A program made the position numbers and the translations under genes. This document shows positions 54,147-64,000 of a stretch of 64,000 nucleotides of DNA, one piece after another. Each line of letters opens with the position of its first letter. The stretch's first letter is position 1. Below the pieces are notes generated by a model that did not search any database, was not told where the DNA came from, and was given only the letters and a program-made list of their open reading frames with translations. The DNA comes from an uncultured Lachnospiraceae bacterium (GTDB lineage: Bacteria; Bacillota; Clostridia; Lachnospirales; Lachnospiraceae): positions 1-64,000 of the forward strand of contig CAMFDJ010000006.1 in NCBI GenBank assembly GCA_945949085.1, read 5' to 3'.

Positions 54147-55382
54147 TTAATCCTGCAGAATTCTGACAACCTTGACCGGTGTTCTGTAATGCACATTGGA
54201 GATACGGATACCCGTCTTGGGCGAGCTGGCATTGACAATCTGTCCACCGCCGATATAAATACCTACATGGTTGATTCGCTTTCCTTTTGCATAGAAGACA
54301 AGGTCACCGGGCTTAGCCTCTGACAGGGAAATTGAGGTACCGCAGTTTGCCTGTGCTCTGGATGAATGTGGCAGGGAAATGCCGTATTTCTTGAATACAC
54401 TGAGTACAAAGCCGGAGCAGTCAGCTCCCTTTGTCAGGCTCGTTCCGCCCCAGACATAAGGATTGCCGATGAACTGCTTTGCATATTCACAAAGCTCCAC
54501 GCGGACATCGGAAACGCCCTCTCCATATAAGAATTCTGTCATGTTAAGCGCCGTCTTTAATTTCATATCAACAGTGACATAGTCTGCTGACACATATACC
54601 TTCTGCCCATCGTAGTCTACTGCTACCCAGCCATCCAGTTTTTCTTTCACTTCCAGTTCTTCTCCGTATGCTACCATGCTGACAACACCGGATTCCGTCG
54701 TCGGCTCCTCGCGCAGCTTCAGTCCGTCTGCCGTAACGGTTGCCAGTTCCTTCACAATGGTTGCCGCATACATGATCGCATCCGGTCCTGTCAGAAGGTA
54801 ATCGAGACTGACATAACCCTCCACACTGCCTGAAGTAATGTGTGCTTTCCCATTTTCGATGCCAAGAACTTCGCATCCGGCATCATTTACCATTTTACCG
54901 ACAATTTTACTTGAAGAATCGCTCGTCTCTCTGACGTTTAAGTGATCGTCTACCTGTACAACACCCAGATTGGTGTAACCATAGTAGCGACCTGCATTTT
55001 CTTCCTCTGCATCTGCGTCTGCTTCTGCCTCTGTTTCATCTGTAAAAAGAGGTTCTGTTCCGAGTGGCTGCACAGCAGATGAGACAAGACTTCCGGAACC
55101 GGCTGAAAAGGAAATCTCTTCAGGCACAGTATCTTCTGTTTCTGTCATTTCTCCATTATCTGCGCCATCAATCTGAATCTCCGGCAAAAGACCTTCCTGT
55201 GTTGCGATTGTTGTGCCCTCCGCAGGTAAAAGTGCCGGTGTCTGTGAAATGATGGAATCCGCTCCGGCCGATACGCCAAGCTGAAGACCGCCCACTGCCT
55301 GTACACTCTGCGTCTGCATGGAAACTGCTATGACAGTTGTGATTGCTACTATTCCGATTTTTTTGAGATTTTTATAAAACAT
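54147..55382 (-). CDS. secreted NlpC/P60 peptidoglycan hydrolase with SH3 domains
   Basis: 411 residues. Signal peptide at about 1-29 (KIGIVAITTVIAVSMQTQSVQA), an acidic Ser/Glu linker, two bacterial SH3 domains (VQVDDHLNVRETSDSSSKIVG and VTADGLKLREEPTTESGVVS), then an NlpC/P60 domain with Cys322 in KGADCSGFV and His372 in RINHVGIY. It likely cuts the stem peptide of peptidoglycan (gamma-D-Glu bond). Start at 55382 with AAGGAAA upstream. Its promoter carries WalR-like boxes, which fits a wall-stress regulon. Confidence 0.94.
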   Translation of the reverse strand: MFYKNLKKIGIVAITTVIAVSMQTQSVQAVGGLQLGVSAGADSIISQTPALLPAEGTTIATQEGLLPEIQIDGADNGEMTETEDTVPEEISFSAGSGSLVSSAVQPLGTEPLFTDETEAEADADAEEENAGRYYGYTNLGVVQVDDHLNVRETSDSSSKIVGKMVNDAGCEVLGIENGKAHITSGSVEGYVSLDYLLTGPDAIMYAATIVKELATVTADGLKLREEPTTESGVVSMVAYGEELEVKEKLDGWVAVDYDGQKVYVSADYVTVDMKLKTALNMTEFLYGEGVSDVRVELCEYAKQFIGNPYVWGGTSLTKGADCSGFVLSVFKKYGISLPHSSRAQANCGTSISLSEAKPGDLVFYAKGKRINHVGIYIGGGQIVNASSPKTGIRISNVHYRTPVKVVRILQD

Positions 55383-55401
55383 GATTTTTTCCTTTTTATT
55401 T

Positions 55402-55482
55402 GTTACATTCTTTTGCATCTAATTGTTACAACTTTGTTACATTTGTTACAGAGATTATAACAAACAAGGGACATGCTGTCAA
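55402..55482 (-). promoter_or_regulatory. promoter with WalR-like TGTAAC boxes
   Basis: Minus-strand TTGACA (55482-55477), 17-base spacer, TATAAT (55459-55454). Four TGTAAC boxes lie at 55450-55445, 55441-55436, 55430-55425 and 55407-55402, all downstream of the -10. The middle pair is separated by exactly five bases (TGTAAC-N5-TGTAAC), the WalR consensus. A hairpin with GGGGCATGCT and AGCATGTCCC overlaps the -35. Confidence 0.7.
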
Positions 55483-55640
55483 GCATGCCCCAAAGACCAT
55501 TTTGCCAAATGATGGGTTACAATAAAAAGAGATTACAAGATAACAATTTGACATACTTACTGCACTACGTATATGATGACTGTAGTTGCAACAATGACAT
55601 ACAATACATTTCACGCTCAAAACAAAAAGGAACAGGAAAA

Positions 55641-56201
55641 ATGACAGTCAGACAATGTAAAGAATTATGTACCCAATCTATATCTCCCCTTCAATTACAG
55701 GAAATTCGCAATTTTATTCCCACAATTCAAAAAATGAGAACAAAAAAAGTCAAAGAACAGCTAATTGGTCTTCTACTCACAGAAGGTCTGATTGTTGTGA
55801 TATGTCTTTTTCTTGCAAGAGACATTATAAAGCTTGTGTCCTTCTGGCCTTTTTTTCTTCTCATTTTCATTCCTTACGGATTGCTGATTCTATCTACCAT
55901 TCTCATGCTTTCACACACGATTTTCCGGATTCAAAATGCACTTCAATATCCGGAGCAAATCCTTATGACCCCCGATACATATCAGTATACAGGGCAGTCG
56001 CATGAGAAAGTCGGAAATGATGTTTCTTCTGATTCCATGGACTGTTATCGATTCAAAAATACAGACACTGCCCAAAGGCAGTGCCTGTATCTTGGTCAAA
56101 GAAGCCACAATTTTTATTATGATACTCTCGTCAAAGGACTACCTTATCATATTTATCTCGTTGCAGATTCTTATATTCTTGTTATAGCTTCCAGCTGCTG
56201 A
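55641..56201 (+). CDS. small membrane protein of unknown function
   Basis: 186 residues with two adjacent hydrophobic helices (about 45-61 and 67-91, around LIGLLLTEGLIVVICLFLA and FWPFFLLIFIPYGLLIL). The rest is soluble. I do not recognise the family. The frame is open to 55473, but the ATG at 55641 with AGGAACAGG upstream is the better start. Its 3' end overlaps the end of the large vWA gene by 20 bases in convergent orientation. Confidence 0.72.
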   Translation: MTVRQCKELCTQSISPLQLQEIRNFIPTIQKMRTKKVKEQLIGLLLTEGLIVVICLFLARDIIKLVSFWPFFLLIFIPYGLLILSTILMLSHTIFRIQNALQYPEQILMTPDTYQYTGQSHEKVGNDVSSDSMDCYRFKNTDTAQRQCLYLGQRSHNFYYDTLVKGLPYHIYLVADSYILVIASSC

Positions 56202-59200
56202 CGTATCCGATTTTTTTACTCTTCAGCATTTTACGATAGGCTTTCTTCTTAGAAGAAGGAAGCTTAAATGCTGCCTTTTTAGAAATGCCCTTAAATGCTG
56301 CAGCTCCGATACTCTTTAATTTCTTAGAGGTAACCTTTACCTTCTTTAATGCACTGCATCCCGTGAAAGCACCCTTTCCAATGGTAGTCACATTCTTTCC
56401 GATCGTAACAGATGTCAGCTTCTTACAGTTTTTAAAAGCGTATTTGCCAATCGATGTCACACTTGACGGAATAACAACCGTCTGTACCTTCTTATGGTTC
56501 TTAAACGCGTTATTCTCAACTGCAACAACATTGTAAGAAGCTTTGTTGATTACAATCTTTGAAGGGATCGAAATCTTCTTCTGATTCTTGGCCTTCGCAC
56601 CACAGCCTGTAACAGCAACTGTCCTTTCCTTTGCGCTGTCTGCTGTCACTTTGAACATCAGATTCTTGCTTGTATATGTCTTTCCTACAAGAGAAGGTGT
56701 GGTATTGCTGCCCGGCTGAATCGTGTTATCATTGCCGGATCCGTTATTCTGATCTACAGGTGTGTCCTGTTTCTTTTCTTTTACCGTGACATTCACAGTA
56801 GTGCTCTTGCCTTCGTATGTGAGTCCGATTGCATAGCTGCCGGTCTTATTCATGTCAACCTTTGTTGTATTGATTACAACCTCTTTTCCGATATCAGCTG
56901 TTGTCTTATCTGTGTAAACAACCTTAACAGATAATCCGCTTAAATCAAGTCTGTCTCCAACCTGATATTCAGATTTTGCCAGTGTGGCGCTGATACTGTC
57001 TACCACTCTCTCTTCACTGTCATTCCGTTTTGTAAATACAACGAACGAACGATTATTACCGGTATCGTATTCATCCTCTGTATCAGATACTACAACATAA
57101 TATACTGCGCCGTCACTATATGGTACATGGAAGGAAATATCAGCTGACTTCATGCTTGGAATTGCCGGGATTGTATATTCATTGATCTTTTCTCCCTCTA
57201 CAGATTCTGCATAAAGTGTCACTTTTACATCCTGTGCAGGATGGAAACCTTCATTGTTGATAGAACCATAAATCGTGGCAGTTGTATCATCTTTGCTACC
57301 CCACTCTAAGAATGCGATTGCAAGATCTTCGTAGTTTAATGCAATGCTGCATGTATTTGCGGCGCTGTCTGTGATTGTAAAGTTCTTAGGTCTTGCACAA
57401 AGGGTGATTTCTTTTCCGATCTCAGACTCCTCTACGATAAAGGAAACTGTAATGTCTTTTGTCTCACCTGACAGTATCTTATCTGATATTGTTACAGCAT
57501 GTAATTTCTTTCCGTTCTCTGAAAGTACATCCACCGTAATGCCTTCGATTGTTTCCACGCCGGTGTTCTTTACTGTAAGTGTTACAGGAAGCGCAGAACC
57601 CGCAACAATCTGCTTTGGATCATATGTGAAATCTGTTACTTCCATACCGTTTGTTTTCTGCACATTGTAGATTGCAAGATCTGTTTTACCATAATTGGCA
57701 TCTGATATATCGTTTCCGGATACAGAATTCTCAGATACACTTTCAGATACTTCTGTTCTGTTGCAGAGCATCATGATATCGTTATTATCTGTATATACTG
57801 CATCAAAATCACTTACCGTATATCTGCCATTCAGATCGAGCATAGAAATCGCACTGCCCCATTTATTCTCTGCCGCATCATATACGACTCCGTCAAATGA
57901 TGTTGCAAGTCCATCAGAAACGCTGTATAGGATCATATGATCCGCTGCATTGCCAAGCACCTTGTACTGTCCGATTGCATTGCATCCATTCACCGGAATC
58001 TGTGTGATGTTTTTAAGTGCATCCATCTGCCAGATCGCTTCTTCTCCGATAAAGAACAGTTCACCGTCGGCGAAACGCGGCTGGCGTTCTCTCTGCGCCC
58101 TGTCTGTTACGCGATCGCCATCCAGATATACATTCATATCTTCCATTGTGCTAAAATCATTGTCTGCATCCATGCTGTATGCAACATGCATACCATCTGT
58201 CTGCAAATCTGCCGTCAGATCCACAACAGCAGATAATTCTCCATAAGCTTTTTCTGTTGTCCACGCAGAATCTGCTCTGCTTGCTACGCAGATTTCATTT
58301 GCCTGATTTGTTCCAAACCAGTTATTCTCTGTATTTCTAACCCATACTACAGATACCTTATTACCTTCTGCGCAGACAATCGGCATCATATCGAGTACTT
58401 CGTCATCGCCTGACACTTTTTCTGTCCATTCCATTGTCTTTGTCAGATTGTTATATGCAGCTACCTTAATTGATGTTGCTTTTGCAAGTGATTCCAGTGT
58501 ATCTGTCTGTGCGAGTGCACGATCGGCATCCTGCCATGTAATATAAGCAGCATTTCCGTCTACACACACATTTGGTGAAAAGTCAGCCGTTGCATCATCA
58601 CAGACAAGTGTCGGTTCACTCCAGCTGCTTCCGTCAAATGTTGCATAATATAACTGAATCTTGTTGATATCATTTTCCATGCAGTCAATCCATACAGCCA
58701 GTTTTGTACCATCATCAAATGAAACAAGCTGTGGTTTAGTCTGTTCATAGCTGTTTGCACGAAGAAGAATCGCACCGTCCTCTCCCACACTTGTCTGCGT
58801 ATCTAACAGATAAGACAAATCGGAAATGCTGTAGTTTTGCTGATCGTAGATTGTATCAACCTCTTCAAACATTGTCTGTGCTTCAATATTTTCCACACCA
58901 TTATCAATCTTCCACTCCTTAATCGGCTTCGGCTCGTACTTGTATTCAAAAATAGCAATCTTGACCTTGAAGTAGAGACTGATACTTGTCGTCATGCTGA
59001 AATAATTTTGTGTTGAATTCTTGTATAATGTTGTTGACGGCTTAAATGTAAGCTTTCCGCCACCACCGATTGTTGCAACCTTATTGATTCCAATGCCGGC
59101 TCCGACGCTTCCGGAAATGGTTCCTGTAATCACACCGTTTGGAAGGAAGGTTGCACCGGCATTTTTATACAGATTCAGCTGTGCCTGGATAGCGGCTGCA

Positions 59201-61446
59201 ATCTGTGCTTCCCAATAACATGGAACAGGTCCGACTGCAAACTGCCCTGACCAGTCAAGTGAAACAGATGGATTTAAAATCACACCACCGTCAAGGAAGT
59301 GGAAATTCCAATCTTCATCTACATATCCTTCTGCAAATCCAAGTACAGTGAAATCAGCAGTAAATCCAAACGATCCCTGTGGCATTTTCATTGCTGTACC
59401 ATATTTCTGCTTGATATTCTTTATGCCATTTAAAGACTTTTTTGCAGCCTCCTTTGAAGAAGCAAAGGATTTGATGTTGTCAAACAGAACTTTGTTTTCT
59501 TTCTTCAAAACATGTGCTCTGTTCTTTGTTGCATTGCTGGTTGCATATTTGTCCGTTCTTGTGTATTTGTCAACATCGACACCGATCGTAATAAGCACTT
59601 TTCCATTGTCTGTTGACACGTTGATGGGAATCGTATTGGTCGCCATATCCAGTCCGAGCTTTTTCCCTCCGACAAACGGTAATTCGGTCGGAAGATTCAA
59701 AGAAACGGAGTTACCTATCGAAAATCCCGCTCCGTCAAGTCCTTTGATAGCCTGCGAGCATTCAAAATTCAACTTCGCCTTGACACTGTTTCCCTGATCA
59801 TTGGTCGCAACCATATAAATGGCACTGCTGACATCAAATTTATCCTTCAATACCATAGACAAAGTATTGCTGTCCGCCGGGAAATCAACTGTTGTTGCTT
59901 TCTGCATCAACTGGATTTTTCCACGTTTATATTTTCCCCAGTCAATTTTTGCAGTAAGTGTCGTAGAGGATTCTTCAAACAGATTCACGGTATATGCATC
60001 TGTCAGAATATCCTGTCCGTCAACCCACACATTCTGAATGACAGGATTAGGCGATGCTTTTTGGAGAACAACCTTCATGCCATCTTTCAGCTTATCACAT
60101 GTGATAGTTGTTGTAGAATAACCGTCCTTTGAAACTTCAATTTCCCCACGATCGGCCTTTGGAATAGAAACACATCCACTCTCATTTGTGGTATACGTAT
60201 TCCCATCAAATTTCACTGTAGCGCCTTTTGACAATACAGGCTTAGGAATGACTTTTTCCGGTCCGTTCAAATTCTCATAAATGTACAGTTTGATTGTCTC
60301 CTGCGGTTTCTCATTTTCTTTACCGACAACGACAATACATTTGTTCTGATGACCGCCTGCCGCAGCAGTAATCTCACAGATACCCTCACCAACTGCCGTT
60401 ACCTGCCCTGTCTGGTCTACTTTGGCAACGCTGTTGTTGTCACTTGACCAGCGAACTGTTCTGTCAGGTGAGTTATAAGCGCTTGTAAATGAAACTGCCA
60501 GCTGATCTGTCTCTCCTTTTGCAAGCACAAGTGCATTCGTATTCAGCATCAGAAAATCTGAAGAAATATTCTCTGCAATCTCTTCAAATGTAAATACAAG
60601 TTCGTCTGCATTATGTACCTCATGATATCCCATGTTCTGAATATCATTCATAAAGGTCGCCGCAAACTGCTTATTAGTGCCACTCAAACTATGAAAAAAA
60701 CCAAGTGAGTAAATACCATAACTATCCTTCATTCCAAGGAATGTATTGTAGATGGCGGAGTGATAATAGTTGTTACCGGAATAAGTAAATGCGTTGCCTT
60801 CCGGATCTACATAGGACGTTCCTGCATACTTTGCGTCACTTCCACTGTAAGTTTGTCCCATATTGGGAGCTCCATCTGCCATCTGAATGACAAATTTTGT
60901 CGGTGCAGTTGCATATTGCTCCATCAATTCATCTGCCCGTTTCATTCCTGCGTTCATTGCCGTCGATGAACCTGCGGATAAGCTGCTTACTACAGATCGC
61001 AATTCACTTCTGTTATCAGTAAAATAGTCGCCACCAAACGTGTACGTTGTCACTTCACTATCAAATGTGACAATACCAATCTCTGCTTTTTTATCACTGT
61101 ATAAAATGTCATCGATAAAATTATAGCAGGATTGTCTCAGCTGCGTAATCGGCTGTCCGCCCATACTACCGGAAACGTCAAGTACCATAACAATCTGGTA
61201 GTCAGCATCTGCAGATTCTGTCTCTGCTGCCAATTCTTCCGTTTCTCCCACCCATTCAATGTCCTTATACGGAACATCTGTTGATTCGATGGGCACGTCT
61301 TCTTCTATTGCTTTCTGATCTGCCTCCTCGATGGAAGTAGTCTGGGCATATGCAATCTGTGGTATTGCCAGTTCTGCAAATGCCTGAACCAGAAAGATCA
61401 GTGCAATGAGAAATGAAAAGACACTTCTTGTTTTCCTCTTCATCAT
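56182..61446 (-). CDS. giant secreted vWA / Big / CARDB / LRR_5 protein
   Basis: 1754 residues. A signal peptide ends about residue 35 (IPQIAYAQ). A vWA domain (about 80-300) has the MIDAS DVSGSMGG. Then a Big_2 Ig-like domain (about 305-380), a segment rich in small repeats, a possible beta-propeller-like region (about 885-1230), one or two CARDB-type domains, a Big_3/4 domain (ISATLAKSEYQVGDRLDLSG) and a BspA-like LRR_5 C-terminal block with AFKNCKKLTSVTIG units. The basic LRR tail probably binds the wall or another protein, as no LPXTG was seen. Likely an adhesin. GGGGG precedes the ATG, and the LRR/Big_2 gene lies 16 bases upstream. Confidence 0.88.
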   Translation of the reverse strand: MMKRKTRSVFSFLIALIFLVQAFAELAIPQIAYAQTTSIEEADQKAIEEDVPIESTDVPYKDIEWVGETEELAAETESADADYQIVMVLDVSGSMGGQPITQLRQSCYNFIDDILYSDKKAEIGIVTFDSEVTTYTFGGDYFTDNRSELRSVVSSLSAGSSTAMNAGMKRADELMEQYATAPTKFVIQMADGAPNMGQTYSGSDAKYAGTSYVDPEGNAFTYSGNNYYHSAIYNTFLGMKDSYGIYSLGFFHSLSGTNKQFAATFMNDIQNMGYHEVHNADELVFTFEEIAENISSDFLMLNTNALVLAKGETDQLAVSFTSAYNSPDRTVRWSSDNNSVAKVDQTGQVTAVGEGICEITAAAGGHQNKCIVVVGKENEKPQETIKLYIYENLNGPEKVIPKPVLSKGATVKFDGNTYTTNESGCVSIPKADRGEIEVSKDGYSTTTITCDKLKDGMKVVLQKASPNPVIQNVWVDGQDILTDAYTVNLFEESSTTLTAKIDWGKYKRGKIQLMQKATTVDFPADSNTLSMVLKDKFDVSSAIYMVATNDQGNSVKAKLNFECSQAIKGLDGAGFSIGNSVSLNLPTELPFVGGKKLGLDMATNTIPINVSTDNGKVLITIGVDVDKYTRTDKYATSNATKNRAHVLKKENKVLFDNIKSFASSKEAAKKSLNGIKNIKQKYGTAMKMPQGSFGFTADFTVLGFAEGYVDEDWNFHFLDGGVILNPSVSLDWSGQFAVGPVPCYWEAQIAAAIQAQLNLYKNAGATFLPNGVITGTISGSVGAGIGINKVATIGGGGKLTFKPSTTLYKNSTQNYFSMTTSISLYFKVKIAIFEYKYEPKPIKEWKIDNGVENIEAQTMFEEVDTIYDQQNYSISDLSYLLDTQTSVGEDGAILLRANSYEQTKPQLVSFDDGTKLAVWIDCMENDINKIQLYYATFDGSSWSEPTLVCDDATADFSPNVCVDGNAAYITWQDADRALAQTDTLESLAKATSIKVAAYNNLTKTMEWTEKVSGDDEVLDMMPIVCAEGNKVSVVWVRNTENNWFGTNQANEICVASRADSAWTTEKAYGELSAVVDLTADLQTDGMHVAYSMDADNDFSTMEDMNVYLDGDRVTDRAQRERQPRFADGELFFIGEEAIWQMDALKNITQIPVNGCNAIGQYKVLGNAADHMILYSVSDGLATSFDGVVYDAAENKWGSAISMLDLNGRYTVSDFDAVYTDNNDIMMLCNRTEVSESVSENSVSGNDISDANYGKTDLAIYNVQKTNGMEVTDFTYDPKQIVAGSALPVTLTVKNTGVETIEGITVDVLSENGKKLHAVTISDKILSGETKDITVSFIVEESEIGKEITLCARPKNFTITDSAANTCSIALNYEDLAIAFLEWGSKDDTTATIYGSINNEGFHPAQDVKVTLYAESVEGEKINEYTIPAIPSMKSADISFHVPYSDGAVYYVVVSDTEDEYDTGNNRSFVVFTKRNDSEERVVDSISATLAKSEYQVGDRLDLSGLSVKVVYTDKTTADIGKEVVINTTKVDMNKTGSYAIGLTYEGKSTTVNVTVKEKKQDTPVDQNNGSGNDNTIQPGSNTTPSLVGKTYTSKNLMFKVTADSAKERTVAVTGCGAKAKNQKKISIPSKIVINKASYNVVAVENNAFKNHKKVQTVVIPSSVTSIGKYAFKNCKKLTSVTIGKNVTTIGKGAFTGCSALKKVKVTSKKLKSIGAAAFKGISKKAAFKLPSSKKKAYRKMLKSKKIGYVSSWKL

Positions 61447-61462
61447 TTTTTAACCCCCTTAT

Positions 61463-64000
61463 TTATTTTATCTTGACTGATTTCGTTTTACTCCAGCTAC
61501 CATACACTTTTTTGCCATTCGAAGTCTTATAAGCTCTGATTCTCAGATAATATCGCTTACCTGATTTCAATTTCTTGATTTTCTTTGTGACAGTTTTAGA
61601 CGACTTTATTGTCACATTCTTTGCAGACTTGAATTTCTTGTTCTGTGCATATTGTAACTGATATCCATCAGCAGATATTTTTTTCCATTTTGCAACAAGC
61701 TGTTTCTTTCCGGCTGTCACAGATTTCAGTGTAACCTTTCCCGGTTTTTTCACCACATCCGGCTGTGGATTTTCTGCCGGCGGATTCTGTATCTGGTTAT
61801 TCTGTCCACCTGTTGTAGAGCCCGGTTGCTGTGGCTTTTCATCCTGTTGCTTTACTGTTATCTGACAAGACGCAGTCACCTGCGGTTCATAAACAGAAGT
61901 GATCGTGATCACCGCACTGCCGGGATTTGCTGCGTACACATTTCCATCTGCGGAAACTGTCGCAACAGATGCATTGCTTGTACTATACTGTACATTCTTC
62001 CTTGTTGTATTGTCCGGTTTGATCGTAACCGGAAGTTTGACATGTTCTCCCACAAACAGTGTGTAAGCTTCTTTTGTAAGAGAAATGGATTCCATTTTAA
62101 TATAGCCTTCTCCGACATTTACCTTACATGCCGCCAAAAGGTCGGATCCGTCGAGTGTGTGGCACTTGATATAGGCATCACCGTTTGCGATGGCCGTCAC
62201 ACATCCACTCTGGTCTACTGTCGCGATCTTGCTGTTTGTAGAATACCACTCTATCTCACCCTGATACTGACTGTCCGGAACAAGTGTCGGCGTCAGCTGT
62301 GCCCTTTCTCCAATCTTCATCCAGACTTCCAACGGTCTAATTTCAAGACGCTTAATCAGCTCTTTTACGGTCACTGCGCATTTTGCCTCGTACTCGCCGT
62401 CCAGACTGATCGCATGCACATAAGTCATACCACAGTTCTGCGCTCTGACTGTTCCGTTTTCATCCACAGAAACAATGCTTTCATCTTCGCTTTCCCAAAT
62501 GATATTCTGCACGTCTGCGTTTTGTGGTACTACATTTGCATGAAGTACAGCTGTGCGGACTGCATCATCCAAAACAACACTATTTTCACTGATTGTAATA
62601 CCTGTAACAGGTACTTCAACTGCCTGTATTGTCACATGACAGACATCTTTGTGCTTTCCGTCTCTCGTCTGTACCGTGATATCACAGGTTCCGTCTGCGA
62701 CTGCTGTCAGCAGACCATTTTCATCCACTGTTGCAATTCCTTCATCTGATGAACTGAACTTCACGGCATTTTGTGTCTGTGCAACAGCAGGTTCCACAAT
62801 CACGTCAAGCTGTTTGGTACCACCGGATAAAAATACATTCTTTCTTGTAAATGCGATGCGCTCTATATCAACTGTCATATTGACAGAAACCAGACAACTT
62901 GTCTGCATTGCACCATCAATGGTTCTTGCATATATCTTAACAAGACCATTGCTGACAGCAGTCACTAAGCCATCCTGATCAACCGTTGCAATTTCCGGGT
63001 TTGCGCTTACCCAGACAAGTTCTGCATTTTCTGCATCGATTGGCGTTACCGTTGCGTTCAGCTGCATTTGTCCATTATAATCCGTAATCACAGCATATTC
63101 TTTGCTTAATTTCAGTGATTTCACATATTTATTTGCAGTCACATGACAGGTCGCAGTCTTCTCCTGGCAAGTGACTGTAATATCCGCCTCTCCCGCAGCA
63201 ATTGCTCTGATTGTTGCTTTTGTCACATCTGCAGATGGCGTTACCGTAACAACATCCTCATCCGAACTGCTCCATACAATTGCACCGGTTGTACCGATTG
63301 GAGTGATCGAGACATTCAATTGACAATTATCGCCCACAGAAAGCTTTTGCTCTGTCTTTGACAATGTAATTGTCTCTGCCGCGTTGCCGGTCACAAAGGT
63401 ATACCCCTTTTCTTTTGCATAGGTCTCTGCGTAGCTGCCTGTATCACCTGTGATCGTCAATTCTTCCGGTGTTTCTCTTGTTCCAAACGCATTTGTATAA
63501 ATGGAAGTCGTCTGAGCCGGAATACTGATTGACGTAAGTGTGCTTGTGTCAAATGCACCTGATCCGATATACGTCACCTTATAGGGCAATACAACTGTTT
63601 GCAATGCGGTCTTTCCAAAACTGTCACTTTCAATTCTTGTCAGATTTTCAGAAAAAACAATGGTATCTAATTTTTCACAGCCATAGAATGCACCTGCACC
63701 GATCTGTTCCAGATACTCGCTCCATTCTGTCACATTCATATTGCTGCATCCTTTGAATGCATAAGCACCAACCACAGTCAGATACTGCGGCATAGCCAGC
63801 TCACCAATTTGACTGCAACCGCTAAAGGCCGAATAGCCGATCTCCGTAATTGTATCCTGAAACTCTACTGTTTCAATGCTGTCACATCCGGCAAACAGAT
63901 AATTCGGTATCTTTCTTGTCTTCGTTGCAAACGATACCTTCTTCAAATTGTTGCATCCGGCAAAAGGCCCCTGCGAACCGGCGTTACACGAATTCAGGCT
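61463..64000 (-). CDS. LRR_5 / Big_2 surface protein, truncated at window edge
   Basis: At least 845 residues, open to the right edge. The N-terminal part visible (FAGCNNLKKVSFATKTRKI on) is BspA-like LRR_5, followed by six Big_2 Ig-like domains of about 80 residues (each with I-T/S..K..TVDQ/ENG.VTAV..G), a Pro/Gln linker and a C-terminal Fn3-like domain (KVTLKSVTAGKKQLVAKWKK). The apparent start codon (TTG, 63946) is internal, so the gene continues beyond 64000. With the vWA gene 16 bases downstream it forms a two-gene surface operon. Confidence 0.85.
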   Translation of the reverse strand, partial: SLNSCNAGSQGPFAGCNNLKKVSFATKTRKIPNYLFAGCDSIETVEFQDTITEIGYSAFSGCSQIGELAMPQYLTVVGAYAFKGCSNMNVTEWSEYLEQIGAGAFYGCEKLDTIVFSENLTRIESDSFGKTALQTVVLPYKVTYIGSGAFDTSTLTSISIPAQTTSIYTNAFGTRETPEELTITGDTGSYAETYAKEKGYTFVTGNAAETITLSKTEQKLSVGDNCQLNVSITPIGTTGAIVWSSSDEDVVTVTPSADVTKATIRAIAAGEADITVTCQEKTATCHVTANKYVKSLKLSKEYAVITDYNGQMQLNATVTPIDAENAELVWVSANPEIATVDQDGLVTAVSNGLVKIYARTIDGAMQTSCLVSVNMTVDIERIAFTRKNVFLSGGTKQLDVIVEPAVAQTQNAVKFSSSDEGIATVDENGLLTAVADGTCDITVQTRDGKHKDVCHVTIQAVEVPVTGITISENSVVLDDAVRTAVLHANVVPQNADVQNIIWESEDESIVSVDENGTVRAQNCGMTYVHAISLDGEYEAKCAVTVKELIKRLEIRPLEVWMKIGERAQLTPTLVPDSQYQGEIEWYSTNSKIATVDQSGCVTAIANGDAYIKCHTLDGSDLLAACKVNVGEGYIKMESISLTKEAYTLFVGEHVKLPVTIKPDNTTRKNVQYSTSNASVATVSADGNVYAANPGSAVITITSVYEPQVTASCQITVKQQDEKPQQPGSTTGGQNNQIQNPPAENPQPDVVKKPGKVTLKSVTAGKKQLVAKWKKISADGYQLQYAQNKKFKSAKNVTIKSSKTVTKKIKKLKSGKRYYLRIRAYKTSNGKKVYGSWSKTKSVKIK

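Overview
The window reads as chromosome of an endospore-forming, anaerobic member of the Bacillota, most likely Lachnospiraceae (class Clostridia). The evidence is a complete spoIIIAA-AH operon, spoIVB, the clostridial string asp23-nusB-xseA-xseB-ispA-dxs-tlyA-nadK-argR-recN-spoIVB, a DUF5058 membrane protein, a stand-alone glycyl-radical protein, a pfam09820-type AAA-ATPase and BspA-like LRR/Big_2 surface proteins. The genus cannot be fixed from the sequence alone. No rRNA, tRNA or CRISPR array was seen.

Region 1 (1-19.3 kb, all minus strand) is a cell-surface polysaccharide locus. In transcription order it has a UDP-sugar 4,6-dehydratase, a KAP-type P-loop NTPase on its own promoter, a DegT-family aminotransferase, a VanZ-phosphoglycosyltransferase fusion, an ATP-grasp ligase, two glycosyltransferases, an acyltransferase, a Wzy-like polymerase, a third glycosyltransferase, a Wzx-like flippase, a second acyltransferase, rfbA and rfbC. 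Dehydratase, aminotransferase, ATP-grasp and phosphoglycosyltransferase together suggest a lipid-linked 4-acylamido-trideoxyhexose as first sugar. The promoters in front of the aminotransferase and the dehydratase share an unusual design: the same palindrome fills the spacer between the -35 and -10 boxes.

Region 2 (19.3-27.8 kb) is accessory. It holds an AAA-ATPase/PD-(D/E)XK protein with a hairpin inserted in frame, a 61-codon ORF, an HD-GYP sensor, a REP-associated tyrosine transposase (RAYT) flanked by inverted REP copies, spoIVB, and a hipBA module that appears to have been inserted with duplication of the recN 3' end. Five of the six REP loci of the window lie between 19.2 and 24.3 kb. 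The sixth is a tandem copy read in frame inside spoIIIAG.

Region 3 (27.8-47 kb, minus strand) is the conserved core: recN, argR, nadK, tlyA, dxs, ispA, xseB, xseA, nusB, asp23, then a secreted transglutaminase-like protein, prfC, deoB and the spoIIIA operon with a candidate sigma-E promoter. Several intergenic gaps hold repeats with a shared hairpin core. spo0A, the usual neighbour of spoIVB, is not in the window.

Region 4 (47-64 kb) has grcA, two related coiled-coil proteins sharing a ~49-residue repeat, a two-gene membrane-protein operon (DUF5058 and partner), pnp and rpsO with structured leaders, an SH3-NlpC/P60 wall hydrolase with WalR-like boxes at its promoter, a small membrane protein, and two very large secreted proteins. 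The last of these runs off the right edge.
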